Position numbers and translations under genes: made by a program. Positions 1 to 7,661 of a DNA stretch of 34,383 nucleotides are shown piece by piece. The stretch's first letter is position 1. Each line of letters opens with the position of its first letter. Source of the DNA: JBCDCP01 sp039181495 (GTDB lineage: Bacteria > Pseudomonadota > Alphaproteobacteria > Rhizobiales > Tepidamorphaceae); contig JBCDCP010000011.1 in the NCBI GenBank assembly GCA_039181495.1, forward strand, positions 1 to 34,383. Direction: 5' to 3'. The notes beneath the pieces are model-generated. The model had not been told where the DNA came from and searched no databases. It saw only the letters and a program-made list of their open reading frames with translations.

Positions 1-38
1 ACGCGCAGCGCTCTGACCTGCCGAGCACGGGATCGCCC

Positions 39-920
39 ATGAGCCATGTGAGCCCCTGTGTCGGACTGTGCAGACTTGACGAGGCCACGGGGTATTGTCT
101 TGGCTGTGCCCGGACCGGCGATGAGATTGCCGACTGGGGCAACGCATCCCTGGCGGTGCGCGAAAGTGTCTGGTCGATTTTGCCCGAGAGGTTCGAAGCG
201 CTGGAGGTCACCTGCCGACGGATGCCTTGGGACACAGAACAGATCCGGTCCTTTGTTCAGGAAAGCCTGCGCAAAAATGCAGGGACCTGGGTGATGGGCG
301 TTGTGGGGGCTGTTGGAGAATTCACAGCCGCACAGGGAGAAGCTGTCGAGGTCTGGACCGAAAACGATGACATCTTTGCCGCGACGACCAATGCGCGCCT
401 TCGGTTTCAGATCGACGATGATGTCCGGGCGCTAACCTTTGAACCCAAGGATACGCCGATTGGCCAGTCAAGGATTGTGCTGGCGGTAAAGCGCGAGCGC
501 GGTCGCCCGCCGGTTGCGAACGTCATCAGTGATCTCGGCGACGATCGCGCGGCTCTCACGGGCGGAGAACGAGGGCACCTTTTCGATCTGGGCCTTGGGC
601 GCAAAGAGGCAAGGTTTTGTGTTCGTGTTGCAGAGGGGGCCGCCCGCGATGCTCTCGACCGAACTCAAGGTGAGCCGCTGTTGCAAAGTCTGGGCAGGAT
701 CGGGGCGGATCTGATTACCGAAAGCCCAACACGCGTGATTGAAACCGCCCTTGGCCGCATGGAGGTAGAGGGTCCAATTCCTCCTCCGGGCGGGCAATCA
801 CCAGATGGTCCGCACACGCATCTGCTGCCCGACCATCTCGCAACCGGACGCGCAATGCCGGCTGGCATGGACCTGCCACGTGCATATCTGCCCGGTGCGA
901 TCTTCTATCCCCGGCCATGA
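39..920 (+). CDS. DUF1289 domain protein with long C-terminal region
   Basis: The first ~55 residues form a DUF1289 domain: four cysteines in two CxxxC/CxxC pairs (C7, C11, C20, C23) followed by a conserved Trp, a small presumed metal-binding fold of unknown function. The remaining ~230 residues are not part of the short DUF1289 proteins, which are usually under 100 residues. They contain no motif I recognise, no membrane segment and no signal peptide. The reading frame is open to the window edge, so the ATG at 39 is the first start visible but not proven. Another frame has a TGA at 40-42 overlapping this ATG, so an upstream gene may end here. The downstream neighbour converges on it. Family call is firm; function is unknown. 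Confidence 0.8.
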   Translation: MSHVSPCVGLCRLDEATGYCLGCARTGDEIADWGNASLAVRESVWSILPERFEALEVTCRRMPWDTEQIRSFVQESLRKNAGTWVMGVVGAVGEFTAAQGEAVEVWTENDDIFAATTNARLRFQIDDDVRALTFEPKDTPIGQSRIVLAVKRERGRPPVANVISDLGDDRAALTGGERGHLFDLGLGRKEARFCVRVAEGAARDALDRTQGEPLLQSLGRIGADLITESPTRVIETALGRMEVEGPIPPPGGQSPDGPHTHLLPDHLATGRAMPAGMDLPRAYLPGAIFYPRP

Positions 921-1009
921 TCATCATCTGAAACCAGGTCTTGCAAAACTCAATGGCAGTAGCGGTCAGTTCGCTGCCGGCGGGTGGTGTTTGATGGCTG
1001 TGGCTGCCT

Positions 1010-2773
1010 TCATCGGTCTGGCGCTGCTTCGTTCCAGTAACGCAAGCAGTTCCGCATGGCCTGATAAACGATCGGAGACCTTATCAATGAGCGACCAGGG
1101 TCGTGGGTCTGGCCGGGTTGAAGAGTCAGACCACCCTGACCGGCATCGCGATCGAGGTTGGCACAGTAAATCAGGTCTTCAATCCTGTTTGCCGCATGTC
1201 CGTCGTCAGGATTTTGTGCCCGGCGACCGTCCAAACCCAAGGACGGAGATAGCTCGTTGGTTACGTTTGGAAGAACCAAACCATCGGCTCTATCGCCAAC
1301 ATCTTCTGCAGAACCATCGCGGACTTGGTTCGCATTGGGAGCGGCAAGGGATTCTTCGAGGTCGGGATTTTCCGGTCCGTCAGGCGTCAGTTGCCGCTGC
1401 TGTTCATCGATTGGAACAGCATCAACGGTTGCCTCTTCGCCGTCCCTTAACGGTGGCAACGGAGGCACTTCCGGCAATCCGGTCGCAAAGGCGTGTCGAC
1501 TCTGGGTGGGCTGACATGGTTCAGGCGTTGGTGCGGCTACCGTTGCCCCGATTTTCTGCTTCAGGCCGATGATGCGCGCATAGCTCTGGCGAATGTGGCG
1601 CTGCAGTCTTGGGTCACGCTGCGCGGCATCTTCAAGCGTTGCGATGATCCAATCCGGCAGGTCGGTGTGATCTTCGCCAACAGCCGAATACATCAGGACG
1701 TCGTTGCAGGCGAGTACTGCATCAATCAGCGCCTCACGGGTGCTGAAGTGCTTCCGAATTGCCGCCATGCGCATATCGTCGGTGATGACCACGCCCCTGT
1801 AATTCAGGCCTTCAGTTTCAGCAGCCCGGAGCTTGCGCATGATCTGCGGTGAAAGTGTTGCCGGTGTTCGGTCTCGTCCACCTGCATTCAGATCACTGTG
1901 GTAGAGATGTCCGGTCATGACCATGTCGAGACCGGTATCGCTCCGGAGCAGCTGGCGATAGGGCTCGAGTTCGATTTCGTCCCAAGTCTCGGTGATGTCG
2001 GTGAAGCCAAGATGCGTATCGCCGCGGCTCGATCCGTGCCCGGGAAAGTGCTTCACCGCCGTCAGTACGCCCGCCTTCCTGTGCGCTCTGATGAATGCAC
2101 CTGCATACTGGGCGACCACGTCTGGATCGCTGGAATAGGACCGCCGAAACCGTGCAATGATCGGGTTTTGCGGATTGGTTTTGACATCGAGAACGGGTCC
2201 CAAATTCAGGTTGAACCCCGCCGCCTTCAGGTTCTCCGCCATACGGAGATAGCGCTGCTCGGCTTCACTCAACCCCAGACCGGTGATGCGCTCTGCACTT
2301 GGCGTCGATGGAAAGTTGATGTCTGCGTTGAGCCTCTGGACGAAACCACCTTCCTGATCGACTGCGATAAAAGGTGGGATCGAACCTGCCGCTCGCTGGA
2401 AGGCGTCGTTCATTTCTCTGACCGCTGGCAGCGAAGAGATGTTGTCACCCAGGTACAGGACCCCACCGATCTTGCCGTCTTCCAGATGGCGGATTGTGTC
2501 GCGCACGCCCGGCGACGAAACGCGGGTGCCCGAAAAGCCAACCATGATCATCTGACCGATCATCTGCCTCAGCGGCGGCTCGGTCAGCGATCCTCGAGGT
2601 CCGTCACCCGAGACAAGCGCACTACGGTCTGAACTATCCTCGGCCAACGCCAGCGCCGGCGCGACCGTCTGTTCAGGCGTCTCGGTCGCATATGTCGGGG
2701 CCTTGGCGCCACCGGCTGCTAGAAGTGCGCACGTCGCGATCAGTGCCAGTGTGATGCGCAAAGGTCGGATCAT
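1010..2773 (-). CDS. Secreted glycoside hydrolase family 3 protein (NagZ-like beta-N-acetylhexosaminidase)
   Basis: Hydrolyses terminal beta-linked sugars, most likely N-acetylglucosamine from cell-wall muropeptides, outside the cytoplasm. I chose the ATG at 2773 because it opens directly into a signal peptide (basic start, hydrophobic stretch, about 25 residues); a GTG at 2809 is the alternative. The GH3 N-terminal barrel spans residues ~65-410, with DQEGG at 139-143, KHFPGHG at 241-247, a GDTH loop carrying the presumed acid/base His254, and the nucleophile Asp332 in ITDDM. Cytoplasmic NagZ enzymes end near residue 340-350. This one is exported and carries a ~170-residue tail rich in Pro, Glu, Asp and Asn that shows no known domain. 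It is transcribed alone. Family is near certain, substrate is inferred. Confidence 0.9.
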   Translation of the reverse strand: MIRPLRITLALIATCALLAAGGAKAPTYATETPEQTVAPALALAEDSSDRSALVSGDGPRGSLTEPPLRQMIGQMIMVGFSGTRVSSPGVRDTIRHLEDGKIGGVLYLGDNISSLPAVREMNDAFQRAAGSIPPFIAVDQEGGFVQRLNADINFPSTPSAERITGLGLSEAEQRYLRMAENLKAAGFNLNLGPVLDVKTNPQNPIIARFRRSYSSDPDVVAQYAGAFIRAHRKAGVLTAVKHFPGHGSSRGDTHLGFTDITETWDEIELEPYRQLLRSDTGLDMVMTGHLYHSDLNAGGRDRTPATLSPQIMRKLRAAETEGLNYRGVVITDDMRMAAIRKHFSTREALIDAVLACNDVLMYSAVGEDHTDLPDWIIATLEDAAQRDPRLQRHIRQSYARIIGLKQKIGATVAAPTPEPCQPTQSRHAFATGLPEVPPLPPLRDGEEATVDAVPIDEQQRQLTPDGPENPDLEESLAAPNANQVRDGSAEDVGDRADGLVLPNVTNELSPSLGLDGRRAQNPDDGHAANRIEDLIYCANLDRDAGQGGLTLQPGQTHDPGRSLIRSPIVYQAMRNCLRYWNEAAPDR

Positions 2774-2812
2774 TGATTGGGTATTCTTCCGGGCGCAGGT
2801 TTGGACCACAAT

Positions 2813-2971
2813 TCAATGTGTGGTTTGCAACGAGACGTGATTGTACTGCTCATACAGCACGTCAGCGGGCTCTTTGGTTTTGCTCTGCAGCCCCTTTGAC
2901 CATGGTTGACCGGAATTGAACAGACGTTGAGCCTCGGCCTTTACCGACGCGGCGCGCACCTTGCGAACCAT
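2813..2971 (-). CDS. Candidate small protein of 52 residues, unrecognised
   Basis: Between the GH3 gene and the alpha/beta hydrolase lie 327 bases without a clear gene. The only coding-like item is this short minus-strand frame from ATG 2971 to TGA 2813-2815, ending 39 bases before the GH3 ATG. The product is basic at its start, then amphipathic and charged, with Trp and Tyr pairs (for example EQYNH near residue 41-45). There is no clear ribosome binding site. It could be a leader peptide of the GH3 gene, a remnant, or chance. The rest of the interval (2972-3100) shows nothing I can name. Confidence 0.28.
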   Translation of the reverse strand: MVRKVRAASVKAEAQRLFNSGQPWSKGLQSKTKEPADVLYEQYNHVSLQTTH

Positions 2972-3100
2972 CGCGTCATGTCATCTTGCGTTATATCGAA
3001 CCTGAAAAAACCGCTTTGTGGATCCAGTCAAACCGCGAGAAGGGCCCGCGAAACCACCTCTCACCCTCATCCGGCCGAAGCTGGGCTCTGGAACACCGTC

Positions 3101-4063
3101 TTAGCGATCTGGTTTAGAAAGCAGAAAGTCGGCCGTGCACGCAATCACATCATCCAGCAGCGCGGGCTCGTTTATGGCTCCGAGATCGTGTCCCGCATCA
3201 AGGTCGAGGATGATCGTCTCAGCCGCGCGACCGGCACTTATCTGCGCCGCCAGCGCCTTCCCTTCAACAACCAAAGGGTCACGCCGGCCGGTCACGATCA
3301 AGACAGGTCCGGCCGCCTTGGCAGCATCCGCAATCGGATCCGCCGCTACAATCTCTGCGAAAAACCTCGGACGGAGACGGGTTCCGTCGACAACGGCCTG
3401 ATCTTCATCGCGCTCGTAACGCCGTGACGCCTCAAGGATTGTCTCCATCCCAAAGATCTTGCCGTAGGTCACCATTGGATCCATCACCGGGTTCCATAGG
3501 GCAAGCCTGTCAAACGGGCCGTCGCTGGCCGAAGATTGGAGCGCAACTAGTCCGCCCTGGCTATATCCCAGCACGCCGAGCGGCACGTCCAGACCAGCAA
3601 ATTCCTCACGGAGCGCGATCGCTGCCCGTCTCGCATCGCGCGCCTGCCCGGAGAAGCGGGTGTCAGCCCAATCACCATCGCTCCGGCCGGACCCGATGAA
3701 GTCGATCCGGAGTGTCGTGATCCCTCTCTCCGCAAACGCACGGGCGGTGCGGGCAAACATGCCCTCGCCCCTTGCCACAGGAATCTCGTTGCGCGAGCCG
3801 GTATAACCGTGAAGCAGCAGCGCCAGGGCGCTGGGATCGGCGTTATCGGGAACAGCGAGCGTGCCTGAAATGCGTCCATCGGGCGTATCTATGGACATGG
3901 TCTGCTCTTCGGCCGCGGCGTAGCGGATCGGCGCTGGCTGGCATCCATCGAAGTCCCCGCCAAACACCGGCTGCACAAGCATGAGAAGGCCTACCGCTGT
4001 ACTCGCCGCCTGTCTCACCAGTGCATCCAGTCGGAAAACTCTTACCGGCGGGATTGAGTTCAT
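3101..4063 (-). CDS. Exported alpha/beta hydrolase (serine aminopeptidase S33-like)
   Basis: A serine hydrolase of the alpha/beta fold. The triad is visible: nucleophile Ser168 in GYSQGG, Asp262 in GRRDPLV, and His292 in DAGHDLG. LLLHGYTGS at 83-90 forms the oxyanion region. Residues 10-36 look like a signal peptide (hydrophobic stretch ending near VFGG), so it probably acts in the periplasm on an ester or small acyl substrate. The start at ATG 4063 gives this leader; Met56 would give a cytoplasmic form. It is the last gene of a four-gene minus-strand operon, 24 bases behind the methylglyoxal synthase. The natural substrate cannot be read from the sequence. Confidence 0.85.
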   Translation of the reverse strand: MNSIPPVRVFRLDALVRQAASTAVGLLMLVQPVFGGDFDGCQPAPIRYAAAEEQTMSIDTPDGRISGTLAVPDNADPSALALLLHGYTGSRNEIPVARGEGMFARTARAFAERGITTLRIDFIGSGRSDGDWADTRFSGQARDARRAAIALREEFAGLDVPLGVLGYSQGGLVALQSSASDGPFDRLALWNPVMDPMVTYGKIFGMETILEASRRYERDEDQAVVDGTRLRPRFFAEIVAADPIADAAKAAGPVLIVTGRRDPLVVEGKALAAQISAGRAAETIILDLDAGHDLGAINEPALLDDVIACTADFLLSKPDR

Positions 4064-4087
4064 GCCGCAATCAAAATCATCAGCGTG

Positions 4088-4492
4088 TCAGGCGCCATGT
4101 TCGTCTCCGGCCAAACCTCTGAGGATGAAGTCGGCAGTGCTGGGGCTGTTGGCTAGCGGTAGATCATAGACAACCGCCAATCGATTGAGCGCCTTGACAT
4201 CGACATCATGCGGCAGTGGCGACAGCGGATCGATGAAGAAGATCAATGCATCCAGCTGACCTTCACAGATCATTGCCCCCAGCTGCTGGTCGCCGCCAAG
4301 AGGGCCGCTCTTCAGTGCGGTCAGCTCAAGGTTTGAATAGTGCTGCGTGATCTGGCTGCCGGTCGTACCGGTGGCAAACAGCCTGGCGCTGCGAAGCGTA
4401 TCGATGTGGCGGCCAGCCCAGTCCACCATTTCCGCCTTCTTGGCATCATGGGCGACCAGCGCCAAACGCAACTGCCGCTTGGGCTGTATCAT
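4088..4492 (-). CDS. mgsA: Methylglyoxal synthase
   Basis: Converts dihydroxyacetone phosphate to methylglyoxal and phosphate, a bypass of lower glycolysis in the cytoplasm. The 134 residues match the family from end to end: LVAHD at 12-16, the phosphate-binding TGTTG at 41-45, SGPLGGDQQLG with catalytic Asp68, and DPLSPLPHDVDVKAL with His95 and Asp98 (His98/Asp71/Asp101 in the E. coli enzyme). The start is the ATG at 4492, which overlaps the cupin stop as ATGA and so is probably translationally coupled. A longer frame to 4552 lies inside the cupin gene and has no family match. A position inside a cupin/SDR operon is unusual for mgsA, which is generally found alone. Confidence 0.93.
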   Translation of the reverse strand: MIQPKRQLRLALVAHDAKKAEMVDWAGRHIDTLRSARLFATGTTGSQITQHYSNLELTALKSGPLGGDQQLGAMICEGQLDALIFFIDPLSPLPHDVDVKALNRLAVVYDLPLANSPSTADFILRGLAGDEHGA

Positions 4493-5016
4493 CGGATGAA
4501 CTGGTCGACATAGTCGTCGCCGAGCCCGACGGCAGCATAGTGCGCCCGGCACATCTCGATCTTGGTGAAAACATCCTCATAGCCCGTCGCGTTGCCGTAA
4601 GGGTCGACATAGATCATCACGCCATTGACCTGAAAGTAGGTGATCATTTCCTCGACACCGTCGGGCACGACCAGCGTATGCGTCTCTCCGGGCGGCTCGA
4701 ACACATAGCCGCCTTCTTCAGCAACCCAGTCATGTTCGAGATAGTGCCAGCGCCCCTTCAGCACCCAACCATGCACGGGTTGGGGGTGGCGGTGGCGCGA
4801 CAGGACACCGGACTTACGTACCCTGAGCAGGTTCATCCAGTAGCCCTGCGACCGGTTGAGGCAAAGTGGCCGGAACGACACATTTTCGGCCTGCGGCACC
4901 CAGATGCGTTCATCCTGCGGGACCGCATTGGGAATGACGATCTCGTCCTGTGCTTCCTTGGGAAACGGCAGCTGGTAGGGCGTGCGCGGGTCGGCTTGTT
5001 GGGCTTGGGCAGACAT
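4489..5016 (-). CDS. Cupin protein of the 2,4'-dihydroxyacetophenone dioxygenase family
   Basis: A single-domain cupin of 175 residues. The metal ligands are in place: HRH at 75-77, His82, and His113 in PPGETHTL. From memory, 2,4'-dihydroxyacetophenone dioxygenase uses a His/His/His non-haem iron site at nearly the same positions and splits its alpha-hydroxyketone substrate to an acid and formate. The activity here is inferred only at family level. I chose ATG 5016, preceded by GAGG nine bases away, over the GTG at 5031. It lies 11 bases after the SDR stop and overlaps mgsA by four bases. A dioxygenase acting on a hydroxyketone next to an enzyme that makes methylglyoxal suggests small carbonyl metabolism. 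Confidence 0.8.
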   Translation of the reverse strand: MSAQAQQADPRTPYQLPFPKEAQDEIVIPNAVPQDERIWVPQAENVSFRPLCLNRSQGYWMNLLRVRKSGVLSRHRHPQPVHGWVLKGRWHYLEHDWVAEEGGYVFEPPGETHTLVVPDGVEEMITYFQVNGVMIYVDPYGNATGYEDVFTKIEMCRAHYAAVGLGDDYVDQFIR

Positions 5017-5027
5017 GATCTGGGTCC

Positions 5028-5732
5028 TCACATTGCGGCGTATCCGCCATCGACAGGATAGACGCTGCCGGTGACAAAGGAAGCCTCGTTTGAAAGCAGC
5101 CAGGCGACGAGGACCCCGACTTCCTCGGGCCTACCCCAACGATCCATCGGGGTACGGCTCATGAGCGCATCGTTGCGACTGGGATCGGCGCGCAGGGCAT
5201 CTGTCAGCTCGGTTTCGATCCAGCCCGGCGCGACCGCATTGACGCGGATGCCATCAGGTGCCCATTTGCCCGCCAGCGCCTTGGTAAGCTGCGCAACCCC
5301 ACCCTTCGACGCCGAATAGGCGGGCACCAACGGTCCTCCGAAGAAGCTCAGCATGGATGCCGTGTTGACAATGGCGCCGCCGCTCTTTGCGAGTAGGGGA
5401 TGTGCGGCCAGACATGTGCGCATCGTGCCCGTGAGGTTCACATCGATCACGGCCTCGAACGTCTCGATGTCGTACTCCTCGCCACGGGCGAGAACACCGG
5501 CACAGTTGACCAGACCGTCAAGCTGTTCGATCGGCCCGAAGAAGGACTGGACCGCGTCGTTGTCACGAATGTCCAGTACGGCAGCCTCGGCTGCGGGATG
5601 GTCTTGAGCGAAAAGCGCGACCTCATCCTCACCAATGCCAGTGGCGGTAACGGTCCAGCCCTGTTCGATCAGCGTCGCGGCCACGCCCGCACCAATGCCG
5701 CGCGTGCCACCAATGATGACTGCATGGCGCAT
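5028..5732 (-). CDS. Short-chain dehydrogenase/reductase
   Basis: A 234-residue classical SDR, an NAD(P)-dependent alcohol/ketone oxidoreductase. The cofactor motif GGTRGIG is at 8-14. NCAG replaces the usual NNAG near residue 76. The catalytic Ser lies in NTAS and the Tyr/Lys pair in YSASK. The C-terminus DGGYAAM is typical. The ATG at 5732 follows GGAGGAA with nine bases of spacing. It is the first gene of the operon with the cupin, mgsA and hydrolase genes, and sits 211 bases downstream of the GntR gene on the same strand. The substrate is unknown; an alpha-hydroxycarbonyl would fit the neighbours. Confidence 0.9.
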   Translation of the reverse strand: MRHAVIIGGTRGIGAGVAATLIEQGWTVTATGIGEDEVALFAQDHPAAEAAVLDIRDNDAVQSFFGPIEQLDGLVNCAGVLARGEEYDIETFEAVIDVNLTGTMRTCLAAHPLLAKSGGAIVNTASMLSFFGGPLVPAYSASKGGVAQLTKALAGKWAPDGIRVNAVAPGWIETELTDALRADPSRNDALMSRTPMDRWGRPEEVGVLVAWLLSNEASFVTGSVYPVDGGYAAM

Positions 5733-5943
5733 ATCTCACTGTTCCTCCAGAAAAGGACAGGACGGCCTCCCGGCGGGGCATGGGGGCACATTCGTGTTCT
5801 CGCTTGAGCAGAACGAACTGGTCAAGCTTTCTGACCCACATGTTTGTCTGGAGACCGCAGATCGCATCAAGAGCGCCGAGTGACACACGGCGACGACGTG
5901 TCAGCATTCCTGAGCTCGGCGCAGCTCCCCACGGCTTTGACCG

Positions 5944-6621
5944 CTAAGCGCTGAGTTCGGTGAGATGTTCGAGCAGTGACTCCTTGGCTCCGCGGATGTG
6001 CTCGGCGGTGCGGGCTGCTGCCAAATCGGCATCGCGTTTCTCACAGGCTTCCAACATGCCGAGATGTTCGCGACTGGCGCGTTCCATGCCATCGCTCAAA
6101 ACGAGCTGGGCACGCAGATAGCGATCGACCCGATCCATGGCATTGTCGACCACATCGAGGTGATACTTCAGCCGGCTTGCCGCGTAGAGTTCGGAATGGA
6201 AATCTCGGTTGAGATCGCCCCAGGTCATGGGGTCATTGGAGTTCGAGAAATCCTCGCAGAATCGCCGCGCGCGTCTGAGCCCTTTCTCAGTCATCAGCGG
6301 AACCGACCGGCGAATGATTTCGGGCTCGATCAGAGCCCGAAGATCGAAAATCTCGGCAGCCTCCTCGGCTGACAATCCCGACACCACCGCACCACGATAG
6401 CGCTGTGTTTTCACCAGGCCCTGTTCCTCGAGCCGTGAGATCGCCTCACGGACCGGAATCCGGCTGGTGTTGAACATCTGGGCGATGTCGTCCTGGCGCA
6501 GCGGCTGCCCGACTTCGAGATCGCCGTCGACGATCGCCTTGCGCAAAGCGTTGAATACGATTGCCGAGGCCGAAGCTGTTTTCGAGATGTCTACCGATTT
6601 TAGCTTCATGCCCACGGGCAT
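5944..6621 (-). CDS. GntR-family regulator with FCD domain (hydroxyproline island regulator)
   Basis: DNA-binding winged helix at residues ~15-80 (QDDIAQMFNTSRIPVREAI), followed by an FCD ligand-binding domain at ~90-215. Likely metal or ligand residues are Asn138, His142, His186 and His208. It is divergent from the hydroxyproline transporter/catabolic run, as HypR is in Sinorhizobium meliloti, so it probably represses that run and itself until a hydroxyproline or a breakdown product binds. A 16-bp palindrome lies in the shared promoter. Start: ATG 6621 is only one base from AAGGAG; the in-frame GTG 6615 has better spacing (seven bases) and ATG 6609 is also possible. The SDR operon lies downstream on the same strand, but I see no copy of the palindrome before it. 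Confidence 0.9.
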   Translation of the reverse strand: MPVGMKLKSVDISKTASASAIVFNALRKAIVDGDLEVGQPLRQDDIAQMFNTSRIPVREAISRLEEQGLVKTQRYRGAVVSGLSAEEAAEIFDLRALIEPEIIRRSVPLMTEKGLRRARRFCEDFSNSNDPMTWGDLNRDFHSELYAASRLKYHLDVVDNAMDRVDRYLRAQLVLSDGMERASREHLGMLEACEKRDADLAAARTAEHIRGAKESLLEHLTELSA

Positions 6622-6725
6622 TCTCCTTCACGCCGAGCTGCGCATCGTAGTGCCATGGACATGATTCGGCATGCCTCGGCAAAGATTGGCACTGGACAAA
6701 TACCCGTTCACGCGGTTCACTCCAG

Positions 6726-6741
6726 ATATTGGATCCAATAT
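6726..6741. promoter_or_regulatory. Probable GntR operator, perfect 16-bp palindrome
   Basis: ATATTGGATCCAATAT is a perfect inverted repeat in the 173-base gap between the GntR gene and the substrate-binding protein gene. A further half-site-like ATATCC lies five bases away on the downstream side. FCD-type GntR proteins usually bind short A/T-flanked palindromes of this size. It sits 54 bases before the SBP start, where it could overlap a weak -35 element, so repression of the plus-strand operon is plausible. Binding is inferred. Confidence 0.6.
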
Positions 6742-6794
6742 GCGATATCCAACAATAGGTACAAGCTGACGCGTCATCAACCAGGGAGAACGAC

Positions 6795-7595
6795 ATGCTG
6801 AGAAAACTCGTTGCGGCCGGAGCCGTCATGCTGGCAATGGCCGCGCCAGCGTCCGCAGACACACTTGACGATGTGATTGATCGTGGAACCCTCCGCTGTG
6901 GAGTCGTTCTCGATTTTCCGCCGATCGGCTTTCGCGATGCGAACAACGAGCCTGCCGGCTTCGACGTTGATTATTGTGCTGATCTTGCCGCCGCGCTCGA
7001 TGTTGATCATGAGATCCTGCCACTGACCTGGGCCGAGCGACTGCCAGTGATTGTGACTGGCCGGGCTGATGTGGTGTTCGGTGCAACGTCGGACACGCTT
7101 GAGCGTGCCCGGACTGTTGGCTTCACGATTCCCTACGCGATCTATTACGCGCAAGGCGTGGTCGGCAAAGACAGCGGCATCGCGAGCTTCGAAGATATTC
7201 GCGGCAAGCGCGTCGCGGCTGCCGTTGGCACCGTCCCGGAGCAGGAATGGCTGAAGATCGCCGCCGAATGGGGGGAAGAGAACCTCTACCAGGGCTACCA
7301 ATCCGAGAACGAGGTTTTCCTCGCTGTGGCCCAGGGCAAGGCTGACATCGGCATAACGACCAACACCGCCGTAAAGCCGATCACCGATCAATATGACAAT
7401 GTGATCGCCGGCCCACGGATGCCCTGGACGACCGACTACACTTCAGTTGTCGCCAATCGGAAGGATGTCAGCTGGCTCAACTACCTGAATCTGTTCGTCA
7501 CTCATCAGGTTCGGTCAGGCCGCTATCAGGAACTGTGGGGCCAGTATGTCGGTGGCGAAGCGCCGGAACTGCGCATTCCCGGCGTCATGTACTGA
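6795..7595 (+). CDS. ABC transporter substrate-binding protein, polar amino acid type
   Basis: Periplasmic receptor of the SBP_bac_3 family (266 residues) that delivers an amino acid to the two permeases encoded just downstream. A signal peptide covers residues 1-21 and is cleaved after ASA. The mature protein has the bilobed family pattern: GTLRCGV, GFDVDYCADLAAAL, then a SDTLERARTVGFTIPY hinge region. The ATG is preceded by AGGGAGA. Position at the head of a hydroxyproline catabolic run makes hydroxyproline isomers the expected ligand, as for HypM of S. meliloti; proline or proline betaine remain possible. It is followed by a 66-base gap. Confidence 0.92.
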   Translation: MLRKLVAAGAVMLAMAAPASADTLDDVIDRGTLRCGVVLDFPPIGFRDANNEPAGFDVDYCADLAAALDVDHEILPLTWAERLPVIVTGRADVVFGATSDTLERARTVGFTIPYAIYYAQGVVGKDSGIASFEDIRGKRVAAAVGTVPEQEWLKIAAEWGEENLYQGYQSENEVFLAVAQGKADIGITTNTAVKPITDQYDNVIAGPRMPWTTDYTSVVANRKDVSWLNYLNLFVTHQVRSGRYQELWGQYVGGEAPELRIPGVMY

Positions 7596-7661
7596 TCTAG
7601 CCTGCTTCACCATTCCCCTTTCGCCCGAGCCGGGCGGGAGGGGCCAGGAAGGCCATCCGCG

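Noticed and set aside
1898..2632. Plus-strand frame of 244 codons opposite the GH3 gene
   Set aside because: The minus strand carries catalytic GH3 motifs throughout; this frame has none.
5733..5943. Search for a second copy of the GntR palindrome before the SDR operon
   Set aside because: No TTGGATCCAA-like sequence is present, so I do not claim direct GntR control of that operon.
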